Translations under genes and position numbers: made by a program
Assembly (NCBI GenBank): GCA_947456805.1
Contig: CANGTN010000001.1
Span: 62,001-126,000, forward strand
Length of the DNA stretch: 64,000 nucleotides
Source: Chitinophagaceae bacterium
GTDB taxonomy: Bacteria; Bacteroidota; Bacteroidia; Chitinophagales; Chitinophagaceae
Reading direction: 5' to 3'
Notes under the pieces: model-generated
What the model was told of the DNA's origin: nothing
Seen by the model: the letters and a program-made list of their open reading frames with translations, nothing else
Databases searched by the model: none
In this document: piece after piece, positions 16,041-24,310 of the stretch
How positions within the stretch are numbered: position 1 is the stretch's first letter
Layout: each line of letters starts with the position of its first letter

Positions 16041-16925
16041 TTAATTAAGTTTATCGGCTAACAAAGCCAAGAAAACAATTGGCAGATAAATGTAACTGCT
16101 AAACATCACTCTTCTTGCTGCTTTTACATCCATTTCAATATATAAACGAACACATTGAAAAACCATGAAAAGATTGCATAATACTAAAATCCACATACTT
16201 ATATTACCTGTAAGTTTTAAATAGTTTGGCAAAATACCAATAGGCAACATCAATACACTATACATAATTGCTTGCACAGCAGTAAACTTTGTTGGTCCTT
16301 CATTACTTGGCAATAATTTAAATCCCGCTGTTGTATAATCTTTGTGAGAAACCCAGGCAATTGCCCAAAAGTGTGGAAATTGCCATATAAACTGAATAGC
16401 AAATAATATCCATCCTCCTGCACTAAAATCATCCTGACCAGCTACCCAACCAATTAAACAAGGTAATGCTCCGGGAATGCCCCCAATTAAAACAGCTATA
16501 GAATTTATTTTTTTTAATGGCGTGTATATGAATGAATACAGAAATAAACTGAAAGCACTTACCAATGCAGAGGATAAATTAAAAAAATACCACATCATTA
16601 ATACACCGATAATTCCTGCAAACGCTGCAAATAAATAAGCTTCTTTTTGAGTCATTCTGCCACTTGCTACGGGCCTATTAGCTGTACGTTTCATCAATGC
16701 ATCAGAATTTTTTTCTACTGATTGATTAATTGCATTGGCACTACCTGTAATTAACATCCCAGCGACAAACAACAATCCAATCATTTTCCAATTGTAGCTT
16801 ACAACATTGGGGGCTAATAAATAACAAATAACACAAGTGAATACCACAGTGAAACTTAGTGTAAACTTGGTGAGCTCTTTATAGTCTTTGAGCTTGGTGG
16901 CGAATGTTGTATTGTTTGTATTCAT
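16041..16925 (-). CDS. ctaB: Protoheme IX farnesyltransferase (heme O synthase)
   Basis: A 294-residue UbiA-family membrane enzyme that farnesylates heme B to heme O, needed for heme A/O oxidases. Motifs: NAINQSVEKNSDALMKRTAN (first Asp/Asn-rich prenyl-diphosphate site, about residues 66-85), then RPVASGRMT, YTPLKKINSIAVLIGGIPGA, and WVSHKDYTTAGFKLLP. About nine helices. I chose the ATG at 16925 (MNTNNTTFATKLKDYKELTK); the open frame extends further but crosses a 26-bp palindrome. Heme A synthase (ctaA) is not in this window. Confidence 0.93.
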   Translation of the reverse strand: MNTNNTTFATKLKDYKELTKFTLSFTVVFTCVICYLLAPNVVSYNWKMIGLLFVAGMLITGSANAINQSVEKNSDALMKRTANRPVASGRMTQKEAYLFAAFAGIIGVLMMWYFFNLSSALVSAFSLFLYSFIYTPLKKINSIAVLIGGIPGALPCLIGWVAGQDDFSAGGWILFAIQFIWQFPHFWAIAWVSHKDYTTAGFKLLPSNEGPTKFTAVQAIMYSVLMLPIGILPNYLKLTGNISMWILVLCNLFMVFQCVRLYIEMDVKAARRVMFSSYIYLPIVFLALLADKLN

Positions 16926-16942
16926 TATATATTTAGAAAAAT

Positions 16943-16968
16943 AATGCTCCCGAATATTCGGGAGCATT
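16943..16968 (-). terminator. 26-bp perfect palindrome after subunit I gene
   Basis: AATGCTCCCGAAT (16943-16955) is followed at once by its exact reverse complement (16956-16968). It lies between the subunit I stop and the heme O synthase start; on the minus strand a short T run (TTTT) follows two bases later. It could be an intrinsic terminator or attenuator, or an mRNA-stabilising hairpin that separates oxidase structural genes from assembly genes. Confidence 0.75.
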
Positions 16969-17018
16969 GCAAAGTATTGTTCAACTGCATAATAAATTAC
17001 ACAGCACATTAATTGTGA

Positions 17019-18842
17019 TTAATGATGACTTTCATCTGCTCCTACCGGTGTAGTTTGAGAAGTATATTCTTTCCCATCTTTACCATAATCATAAGGCCAA
17101 CGATGAACTTCAGGAATTTCTCCAACCCAGTTACCATGACCAGGATTGATTGGTGTCGTCCACTCTAAAGTATTGGATCCGTAAGGGTTTAAGGTAGTTA
17201 CTTTTCTGCCTTTCCAAATACTGTAGAAGAAATTAGCAATGAATAATAACTGAGCTGCAAATACAATCATGGCAACGGTACTGATAAATCTGTTTAATTC
17301 ACCAAAGTTTTTGAAACTTTCCCAAATACTGTAATCATAATATCTACGAGGCATACCGGCTAAGCCTTCGTAATGCATTGGCCAGAAAATTAAATAAGCT
17401 CCTACTATAGAAATCCAAAAATGGATATAACCAAGTGAAGTATTTAAATACCTACCATACATTTTAGGATACCAATGATACACGCCTGCAAACATTCCAA
17501 ACATACTTGCAACACCCATTACAATATGGAAGTGTGCAATTACGAAATAAGTATCATGCAAGTGAATATCTAATGCAGAGTTGCCTAACCAAATACCTGT
17601 TAAACCACCAGAAATAAATAAACTTACAAATCCGATTGCGAACATCATTGCAGGTGTAAAACGAATATTACCTCTCCACAAAGTTGTGAGCCAGTTAAAT
17701 ACTTTAATAGCACTCGGAACAGCAATTAACAAAGTAAGTAATACGAATATACTTCCTAAGAAAGGATTTAATCCCGTTACAAACATATGGTGTGCCCAAA
17801 CTAAGAATGCTAAAATTGCAATTGCAAATAAGCTACCAATCATTGCCATGTAACCGAAGATTGGCTTGCGAGAATTCACTGATAATATTTCACTCACCAT
17901 GCCCATTGCTGGTAATAAGATGATATATACTTCCGGATGACCTAAGAACCAAAATAAATGTTGGAATAAAATTGCACTTCCACCTTCATTAGGTAGTGCT
18001 GTGTTTGTGGTTGTTAAAAAAATATCTGACAAGTAAAAACTTGTTCCAAAATTTCTATCAAATATCAAAAGAATGAAACCTGAAAGTAATACAGGAAAAG
18101 AAAGTACCCCTAATACTGCAGTGAAAAACAATGCCCAAATTGTCAAAGGCAATCTAGTCATGCTCATTCCCTTGGTACGCATATTTAGTACAGTAGCGAT
18201 ATAGTTTAATCCACCTAACAAAGATGATACTACAAATAATGCCATTGCAACTAACCATAAATCCATACCAGTTTTACTACCAGGAGAAGCGTCTCCTAAT
18301 GCAGATAAGGGAGGATAAGCCGTCCAACCACCACTGAATGGTCCTGTTTCTACAAAAATAGAAGAAACCATTACCACACTTGCAGCAAAGAAAAACCAAT
18401 AGCTCAACATATTCATAAAAGGAGATGCCATGTCTCTTGCACCAACCTGTAATGGAATTAAAAAGTTGGCAAAGGTTCCACTTAACCCGGCGGTTAATAC
18501 AAAGAATACCAACACGGTTCCGTGAGTGGTTACCAATGCATAGTATCCTTGTGCTGTGATATGACCTTTTTCTACCCAAAACTTACCCAACAAATCTTCC
18601 AACCAAGGAAAAGAAGTATCAGGATAGCCTAATTGTAAACGGAAAAGAACACTCATTAAACCACCAATTACCGCCCAAACCATACCGGTAATAAGAAATT
18701 GTTTAGCAATCATTTTATGATCCATGCTAAACACATACTTACTAATGAAAGTTTCCTGGTGGTGATGGTCATGATGCTCACCATGAGCATCGTGGTGTGT
18801 AGCTAACACTGACTCTGCCTGAAGTACTGCTTCGTTACTCAT
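17019..18842 (-). CDS. Cytochrome c oxidase subunit I
   Basis: A 607-residue catalytic subunit of a heme-copper oxidase. Visible signatures: heme ligand region in YYALVTTHGTVLVFFV (about residues 101-116), CuB site WFLGHPEVYIILLP (His-Tyr crosslink), LVWAHHMFVTG, and the heme a/a3 helix DIHLHDTYFVIAHFHIVMG. The core has twelve helices and proton-channel residues of the A-type enzyme. The N-terminus is unusually His-rich (THHDAHGEHHDHHHQE) ahead of the first helix and the C-terminus ends ESHH; such ends are seen in relatives and could bind copper. 73 bp after subunit II. Confidence 0.97.
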   Translation of the reverse strand: MSNEAVLQAESVLATHHDAHGEHHDHHHQETFISKYVFSMDHKMIAKQFLITGMVWAVIGGLMSVLFRLQLGYPDTSFPWLEDLLGKFWVEKGHITAQGYYALVTTHGTVLVFFVLTAGLSGTFANFLIPLQVGARDMASPFMNMLSYWFFFAASVVMVSSIFVETGPFSGGWTAYPPLSALGDASPGSKTGMDLWLVAMALFVVSSLLGGLNYIATVLNMRTKGMSMTRLPLTIWALFFTAVLGVLSFPVLLSGFILLIFDRNFGTSFYLSDIFLTTTNTALPNEGGSAILFQHLFWFLGHPEVYIILLPAMGMVSEILSVNSRKPIFGYMAMIGSLFAIAILAFLVWAHHMFVTGLNPFLGSIFVLLTLLIAVPSAIKVFNWLTTLWRGNIRFTPAMMFAIGFVSLFISGGLTGIWLGNSALDIHLHDTYFVIAHFHIVMGVASMFGMFAGVYHWYPKMYGRYLNTSLGYIHFWISIVGAYLIFWPMHYEGLAGMPRRYYDYSIWESFKNFGELNRFISTVAMIVFAAQLLFIANFFYSIWKGRKVTTLNPYGSNTLEWTTPINPGHGNWVGEIPEVHRWPYDYGKDGKEYTSQTTPVGADESHH

Positions 18843-18915
18843 ATCAATATGGAATTAATATTATTTTCTACTAATTATTTTATAACAACTATTTGGTAAA
18901 ACAGTTGTATGATTC

Positions 18916-20001
18916 TTAATTTTTTACTACAGATTTTACTGCCGTTGATAATGCTGTATTGGCAGGTTTTGTAGTATCTGCTTTCTGAAATTTTTCAGGG
19001 TAAGCTGATACATATGCTGGTGTTTTTGAAGCCATCCATTTATCAAACTCTGCTTGTGTTACAACTTCAATATTTCCTTTCATTGAATAATGTCCATTAC
19101 CACACATCTGATCACAACTAATTTCATATGCGAAGTTTGGATTGTTGGTAATTTTTTTCATTTCTGCAGTGGTATACTTAGGTGTAAACCACATAGTAGT
19201 TGGTATTCCGGGTACAGCATCCATTTTCATACGGAAGTGAGTTAAACCAACATCATGAATTACATCACGACTACCAATAATTAATTTTACTGGTCTGTCT
19301 TTAACGATATACATTGTTTGGGTTAAAACAACATCATCATGAGATTTGTCATCAGCTTTCAAATTTAATTCAGCATTATCATTCCATATTAATCCTAAAG
19401 GATTGTCTACATCATTAATTAATTTATAGTACTTTTTTCCAAACTTTTTATCGGCTCCTTCGTATCTGAAAACCCATCCGAATTGTTTTCCTACTACTTC
19501 TACTTGCAAAGCATTATCTGGTGCTTCACCTGTAAATGAAAACCAGTTTTTAAGTCCAATGATTACCAATACAGCCAATACGATTGCTGGAACCACAGTC
19601 CACAAAGCTTCTAATTTGTTGCTATGCGGGAAGAAGAAAACTTTGCGCTTGTCGCTTTCTTGATATTTGAATGAAAACCAAAACAATAAAATTTGAGTAG
19701 CAACAAAAACACTGCCGGTAACCCAAATGGTAAGCCAAAGCATCTCATCAACTTTTTCACCATGATTACTTGCTGCAGGGTAAGCCAACAATGTTTTTTT
19801 GAACAATAATTCATTGCAATACCAAACACCAATCAAACCAAGTATCATGAAAGCAAGCATTAAAAATGCATTGATTTTATTATTTTGCTTTCTGGCATTT
19901 TCTTCGCCTTTAATTACAGATACATACTCACTCACTTTTGCAATCTGGAAAATGACTACAAAAAATAAAACGATTACTGCTATGATTAAAAAAGTTGTCA
20001 T
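18916..20001 (-). CDS. Cytochrome c oxidase subunit II
   Basis: A 361-residue CuA-bearing subunit. It has transmembrane helices near residues 3-22, 45-65 and two more before the cupredoxin domain (LWLTIWVTGSVFVATQILLF, then LEALWTVVPAIVLAVLVIIG). CuA ligands are visible: His in HDVGLTHFRMK, then CDQMCGNGHYSMKG supplying two Cys, His and Met. No C-terminal cytochrome c domain, so this is aa3-type, not caa3; the tail after the copper site is short and Lys/Ala-rich. It follows actF by 94 bp. Confidence 0.96.
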   Translation of the reverse strand: MTTFLIIAVIVLFFVVIFQIAKVSEYVSVIKGEENARKQNNKINAFLMLAFMILGLIGVWYCNELLFKKTLLAYPAASNHGEKVDEMLWLTIWVTGSVFVATQILLFWFSFKYQESDKRKVFFFPHSNKLEALWTVVPAIVLAVLVIIGLKNWFSFTGEAPDNALQVEVVGKQFGWVFRYEGADKKFGKKYYKLINDVDNPLGLIWNDNAELNLKADDKSHDDVVLTQTMYIVKDRPVKLIIGSRDVIHDVGLTHFRMKMDAVPGIPTTMWFTPKYTTAEMKKITNNPNFAYEISCDQMCGNGHYSMKGNIEVVTQAEFDKWMASKTPAYVSAYPEKFQKADTTKPANTALSTAVKSVVKN

Positions 20002-20095
20002 GGTCTATAAACTATTTTCTTTTCTTCAATTAAAAATCCTTTCGATTTTGTATTTAAAACTATTTCTGATTTTCAGAAACTAATTTTAGAATTTA

Positions 20096-21322
20096 TTAAG
20101 TATGATGTACAATACTTTCTTTTAAGAACGGATGATATTTTGGTATCAAAGGCTTGCTAGCTAACGCTTTACTTACTCCAAAAATCATCATACCCACAAA
20201 TAGGCTTAATATGCCAAAATCTAACCAGCCCATTGTTACATGTTCTTTGCTGATGCTTCCCATGATTTGTTGGTAATAATCAATCCAATGACCAAAAATA
20301 ATCAATACTGCCATGAATGTAACAAGTGTGTAATTTCTCTTCGCAGAACGCTTCATTAATATCAACAAAGGGCAAATAAAGTTGATAATAAGGTTTAGGA
20401 AAAATATTCCTTTGTATGGGCCTTGAACTCTGTGTTTGAAATAAATTGTTTCTTCCGGTTGGTTGCTATACCAAATTAGCATGTATTGTGAAAACCATAA
20501 GTATGTCCAGAATACAGAAAATGCAAACATGAATTTACCTATATCATGCAAATGCTCTTGGTTGGTATATTCTAAATAACCTTTGTTTTTTAAGTAAATA
20601 ACCCATAATGCAACTAAGCTCATCCCTGCTACAAATGTACTTGCAAAGTTATACCAGCTGTACATGGTGCTATACCAATGCGCATCAATACTCATCATCC
20701 ATAACCAAGGAACTGTGCTACCAACTGTTAATCCAAACCATACCAAGAAAGTTGCCGCACGAACAGTATTACTTAAAATAAATTTCGCTCCTGTTTCGCC
20801 ATCCATAGCTGCTTCATCTGCTTGCTCACTTAATTTTCTCATTCTCCAACCTAAAAAACTCCAAAGCACAATTGCTAAGACTGTCCAAATTGTAAAGAAT
20901 TTAATATTTAAAAATCCGGATTTCCCTTTCAGTATCGGATCATTTGCTACAGCAACAGTATCTGTCCAATGATAGATATGACTTCCAGAAAATGCTACAT
21001 ACAACAACACCACTAAGGTAATACCACCAAAAATTGGCACCATTGTAGAAATTGCTTCAGGTATTCTTCTAAATGATTGTTGCCAGCCACCCCAAGCCAT
21101 AGTAGTAACGCACAAGAAAAACATACTGGCGTTACAAACCAATGTCCAGAAAATAGTATTGTACATTAATGTTCCTAAAAAAATGTCTTGTTCATGGTGA
21201 TCCTTACTCATTCCTTTAGTAACAAACCCTGCAATTAATGCCACGATGCCAATGCCCATTAAAGCAAATGACCATGTTTTCATTTTACCGGGAATCTCAA
21301 AACTTTGTCTAATAGATGCCAT
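20096..21322 (-). CDS. actF: Alternative complex III subunit ActF (quinol:cytochrome c oxidoreductase)
   Basis: A 408-residue membrane protein with about ten helices, homologous to ActC and to NrfD-type quinol-binding subunits. Landmarks: SFEIPGKMKTWSFALMGIGI at the N-terminus, CVTTMAWGGWQQSFRRIPEA, GSTVPWLWMMSIDAHWYSTM, and FGHWIDYYQQIMGS near the C-terminus. Alternative complex III oxidises menaquinol and reduces cytochrome c or the oxidase, replacing the bc1 complex. Position between actE and subunit II is the canonical order. Confidence 0.92.
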   Translation of the reverse strand: MASIRQSFEIPGKMKTWSFALMGIGIVALIAGFVTKGMSKDHHEQDIFLGTLMYNTIFWTLVCNASMFFLCVTTMAWGGWQQSFRRIPEAISTMVPIFGGITLVVLLYVAFSGSHIYHWTDTVAVANDPILKGKSGFLNIKFFTIWTVLAIVLWSFLGWRMRKLSEQADEAAMDGETGAKFILSNTVRAATFLVWFGLTVGSTVPWLWMMSIDAHWYSTMYSWYNFASTFVAGMSLVALWVIYLKNKGYLEYTNQEHLHDIGKFMFAFSVFWTYLWFSQYMLIWYSNQPEETIYFKHRVQGPYKGIFFLNLIINFICPLLILMKRSAKRNYTLVTFMAVLIIFGHWIDYYQQIMGSISKEHVTMGWLDFGILSLFVGMMIFGVSKALASKPLIPKYHPFLKESIVHHT

Positions 21323-21395
21323 TGTAAATTATTTTTTCTTGTCAGCCTGAGTTGTAACACTCATTAAATCTATTTCTAATTAATGTGTACCCTTT

Positions 21396-22031
21396 TTATT
21401 TTGTTGCCATTGCATCTGCAGTAGGTGCAGCAGTTGCTTTAGCAGCTTTTTGTTTTGCTTTAATATAAGCAATCACTTGCCAGCGTTGCTTTTTACTCAT
21501 TTGAGAAGCGTAACTACCCATTGTGTTTTTGCCATAAGTTAATGAATAAAACATTTGACCTGCAGGCATTGCTTCGTATTTTGCATCTCCTACTAATGTA
21601 GCAGGTTTTGCGGGATAAGGACCTTCGCCGCCTTTATACAAAGGACCATTTCCATCCAATGCTTTTCCATGACAAATACCACAATTGATTAAGTATATTC
21701 TTTCTGCTTCAACTGTTTCAGCTTTGGTTAAAGAATCAATAGGATTTACTATCGATTTTGATGCTACATAATTTGCTGTGTCACCACTTGCATCCATTTC
21801 TAACGGGAAAGGCATTTCTTCCCCTCGAGGAATTGTTCCTTTTACAGGGCGGTTGTTGTAAAAAATTCCTTTTTCTGCAAGATTGCTGTGATCTGCATAC
21901 GTTTCATAAGCCCTGCTATACGCCATATCGGGCATATAAATACTGTTTGGCTTACGCTTAATGTCGCTGCAACTAACTATTGTAATTACTGTAATTAAAA
22001 ATGCTATGATAGATATTTTTTTCATCTTCAA
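21396..22031 (-). CDS. actE: Alternative complex III subunit ActE, monoheme cytochrome c
   Basis: A 211-residue lipoprotein: hydrophobic leader with lipobox IVSC (Cys about residue 21) followed by SDIKRKPNSIYMPDMAYSRA, and one heme c site CGICHG (about residues 126-131) with candidate distal Met in AMPAGQMFYSLTYGKNTMGSY. The Ala/Lys/Thr-rich C-terminus looks flexible. ActE transfers electrons within alternative complex III. 24 bp after actD. Confidence 0.93.
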   Translation of the reverse strand: MKMKKISIIAFLITVITIVSCSDIKRKPNSIYMPDMAYSRAYETYADHSNLAEKGIFYNNRPVKGTIPRGEEMPFPLEMDASGDTANYVASKSIVNPIDSLTKAETVEAERIYLINCGICHGKALDGNGPLYKGGEGPYPAKPATLVGDAKYEAMPAGQMFYSLTYGKNTMGSYASQMSKKQRWQVIAYIKAKQKAAKATAAPTADAMATK

Positions 22032-22055
22032 ATTAGTTATAAAAAATATGCTGTT

Positions 22056-22637
22056 TTATGCTGTTGCTCCTTCAAATAATACTTCATCCTTGTCATATCT
22101 TCCTATCCACCAACCCTCTTCTGCAATTTGTACATCAGTTTCAATTGCTCCATTATTGGTTAGAAATGCTTTTAAATCTTCGGTATTGGTATTCTCTGTA
22201 CATTCTATTACCATTACAAACAAATCATCAGTTGCTCTTAAATGAAAGTGATGTTTTTTTACAAATGGTGCTAATTGACACAAGTAACAAAATGTAAGTA
22301 CCATACCTACTGCTGCAAACAATACAGTCAACTCAAACATAATTGGTATCCAAGCTGGTAATGCAAAGTGTGGCTTACCACCAATATCCAACGGCCAGTC
22401 TTTTGTAAAAATCCAACTGATACAACTCAATGCTGTTGTAGTTCCGGTAATACCATAAATAAAACCGGCAGTGTGTAAGCTTGTTTCTCTCATCCCCAAT
22501 GCATGGTCCAAACCATGTACAGGAAATGGTGTGTACACATCTTTAATTTTATATCCAGTAGTTCGTACTTTTTTTACCGCAGGAAATAATACATCCTCGT
22601 TATCAAAACAGCCAACTACAAATTTCTTTTTTGCCAT
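22056..22637 (-). CDS. actD: Alternative complex III subunit ActD (DUF3341)
   Basis: A 193-residue protein with two central transmembrane helices (GFIYGITGTTTALSCISWIF and IPIMFELTVLFAAVGMVLTF) flanked by soluble parts, the DUF3341 pattern. N-terminal segment MAKKKFVVGCFDNEDVLFPA and the TPFPVHGLDHALG motif are typical. It is a structural, cofactor-free subunit anchoring the complex. Conserved position between actC and actE. Confidence 0.93.
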   Translation of the reverse strand: MAKKKFVVGCFDNEDVLFPAVKKVRTTGYKIKDVYTPFPVHGLDHALGMRETSLHTAGFIYGITGTTTALSCISWIFTKDWPLDIGGKPHFALPAWIPIMFELTVLFAAVGMVLTFCYLCQLAPFVKKHHFHLRATDDLFVMVIECTENTNTEDLKAFLTNNGAIETDVQIAEEGWWIGRYDKDEVLFEGATA

Positions 22638-22707
22638 ATTGTTAATTATTCAAATGTCAAATATTATCAGTTCAAATACAAATCTTCAACCTCTTAAATT
22701 TTAGAAA

Positions 22708-24147
22708 TTAATGTGCATACTCATGTGCAAATTCATCTGCTTGTTTTTTCTCAATAGTTGCCATGTTATCCTTATAGCTTTCTCCGGTTGTTTTCAATAC
22801 ATACTTAATCTCTGCAATTGCAATAGTTGGAAAATATTTTGCAAACAAGAAGAAGCAGGTAAAGAACAATCCGAATGTACCTAAGTAAAATCCAATCTCC
22901 CAGATAGAAGGACTATAATACACCGACCAGCTACTTGGTAAATAGTCACGATAAATGGAAGTTACAATGATTACAAAACGCTCAAACCACATACCGATAT
23001 TCACCAAAACACTCATGAAGAATGTCACAAATAAATTTCTTCTCATTTTTCTAAACCAAAAAATTTGTGGGCTCAATACGTTACAAGCCATCATTCCCCA
23101 ATAACTCCATCCATAAGGACTGAATAAGTTCGCACGGCTATACCAGAAAGTGTATCCCTCATACTTATTTTGAGAATACCAACCCATGAATAACTCGGTT
23201 AAATAGGCAATACCTACAATTGATCCTGTCAAAACAATTACTTTATTCATTGCCTCAATATGACCCAATGTGATATAATCTTTCAATCCAAATACTTTTC
23301 TCACCACAACCATTAATGATTGTACCATCGCAAAGCCCGAGAATATCGCACCTGCTACGAAGTAAGGAGGGAAGATAGTTGTATGCCAACCAGGAATTAC
23401 TGAGGTTGCGAAGTCAAAAGATACGATTGTATGTACCGATAATACCAACGGAGTACTTAAACCCGCCAATACCAATGATAAACTTTCATGACGTTGCCAG
23501 TGCTTCGTACTACCAGTCCAGCCAAATGCTGCAATACCATATAAATGCTTACGTAATTTGGTTTTTGCTCTGTCACGAACCGTTGCAAAATCCGGAATTA
23601 ATCCCGAATACCAGAATAAAAGTGATACTGTAAAATAAGTTGAAATTGCAAATACGTCCCACAACAATGGACTATTAAAGTTTACCCACAAAGGACCACG
23701 ACTATTAGGATAAGGCAACACAAAGAAAGCCATCCAAACACGACCCATGTGAAATATAGGAAACTGACCCGCACACATTACAGCAAAAATGGTCATCGCC
23801 TCAGCAGCACGGTTTACCCCTGTTCTCCAACCTTGTCTAAACAACAATAAAATCGCAGAAATCAATGTTCCCGCATGACCAATCCCTACCCACCATACGA
23901 AGTTGGTAATATCCCAACCCCAACCAATGGTTTTATTCAAGTTCCACTCGCCAATACCGTAAGTTACCTCACGATAAACGCTGTAAACACCAAACATTAA
24001 TAAACATACAGAGATATAAAAACCAATATACCAAAGTTTACTGGGTTTTGCTTCAATAGGGCGTACAATGTCTTCTGTAACATCATGGTAAGTTTTATTA
24101 CCATAAACCAATGGTTCCCTTAATTGTGATTCGTACTTTACACTCAT
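22708..24147 (-). CDS. actC: Alternative complex III subunit ActC (NrfD/PsrC family)
   Basis: A 479-residue integral membrane subunit of the NrfD/PsrC family with about ten helices. Visible landmarks: NKTIGWGWDITNFVWWVGIG and HAGTLISAILLLFRQGWRTG, which hold the conserved His and Arg around the quinol site, then FHMGRVWMAFFVLPYPN and SVHTIVSFDFATSVIPGWHT. This subunit and ActF bind menaquinol. The 163-bp gap to actB contains a short dispersed repeat but no gene. Confidence 0.95.
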   Translation of the reverse strand: MSVKYESQLREPLVYGNKTYHDVTEDIVRPIEAKPSKLWYIGFYISVCLLMFGVYSVYREVTYGIGEWNLNKTIGWGWDITNFVWWVGIGHAGTLISAILLLFRQGWRTGVNRAAEAMTIFAVMCAGQFPIFHMGRVWMAFFVLPYPNSRGPLWVNFNSPLLWDVFAISTYFTVSLLFWYSGLIPDFATVRDRAKTKLRKHLYGIAAFGWTGSTKHWQRHESLSLVLAGLSTPLVLSVHTIVSFDFATSVIPGWHTTIFPPYFVAGAIFSGFAMVQSLMVVVRKVFGLKDYITLGHIEAMNKVIVLTGSIVGIAYLTELFMGWYSQNKYEGYTFWYSRANLFSPYGWSYWGMMACNVLSPQIFWFRKMRRNLFVTFFMSVLVNIGMWFERFVIIVTSIYRDYLPSSWSVYYSPSIWEIGFYLGTFGLFFTCFFLFAKYFPTIAIAEIKYVLKTTGESYKDNMATIEKKQADEFAHEYAH

Positions 24148-24249
24148 ATTAAATCAACTTTTTTTCTCATCGCCAACCCAATTTTTCAAGTTGGAGATTC
24201 TGAATTTTTTATGTTTATGAACCGAGCTCGTGAACTACTATGTTTCTGT

Positions 24250-24266
24250 TGTTGCGTCGCACACTT
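24250..24266 (+). repeat. 17-bp dispersed repeat, copy 1 (TGTTGCGTCGCACACTT)
   Basis: The 17-bp word TGTTGCGTCGCACACTT occurs here between actB and actC and again at 42852-42868 in the same orientation. It is GC-richer than its surroundings. After it, both copies continue with loosely similar sequence (ACTATT and then a TTGAAC or TTCAAC-like block). Origin unknown. Confidence 0.6.
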
Positions 24267-24310
24267 CAACACTATTTTCTCTATTCAACTTTTACATTGA
24301 ATTAAATGTG

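Noticed and set aside
20063-20079. 7-bp hairpin TTTCTGA/TCAGAAA between actF and coxII
   Set aside because: Low GC, 3-nt loop and no T run; probably only weak structure.
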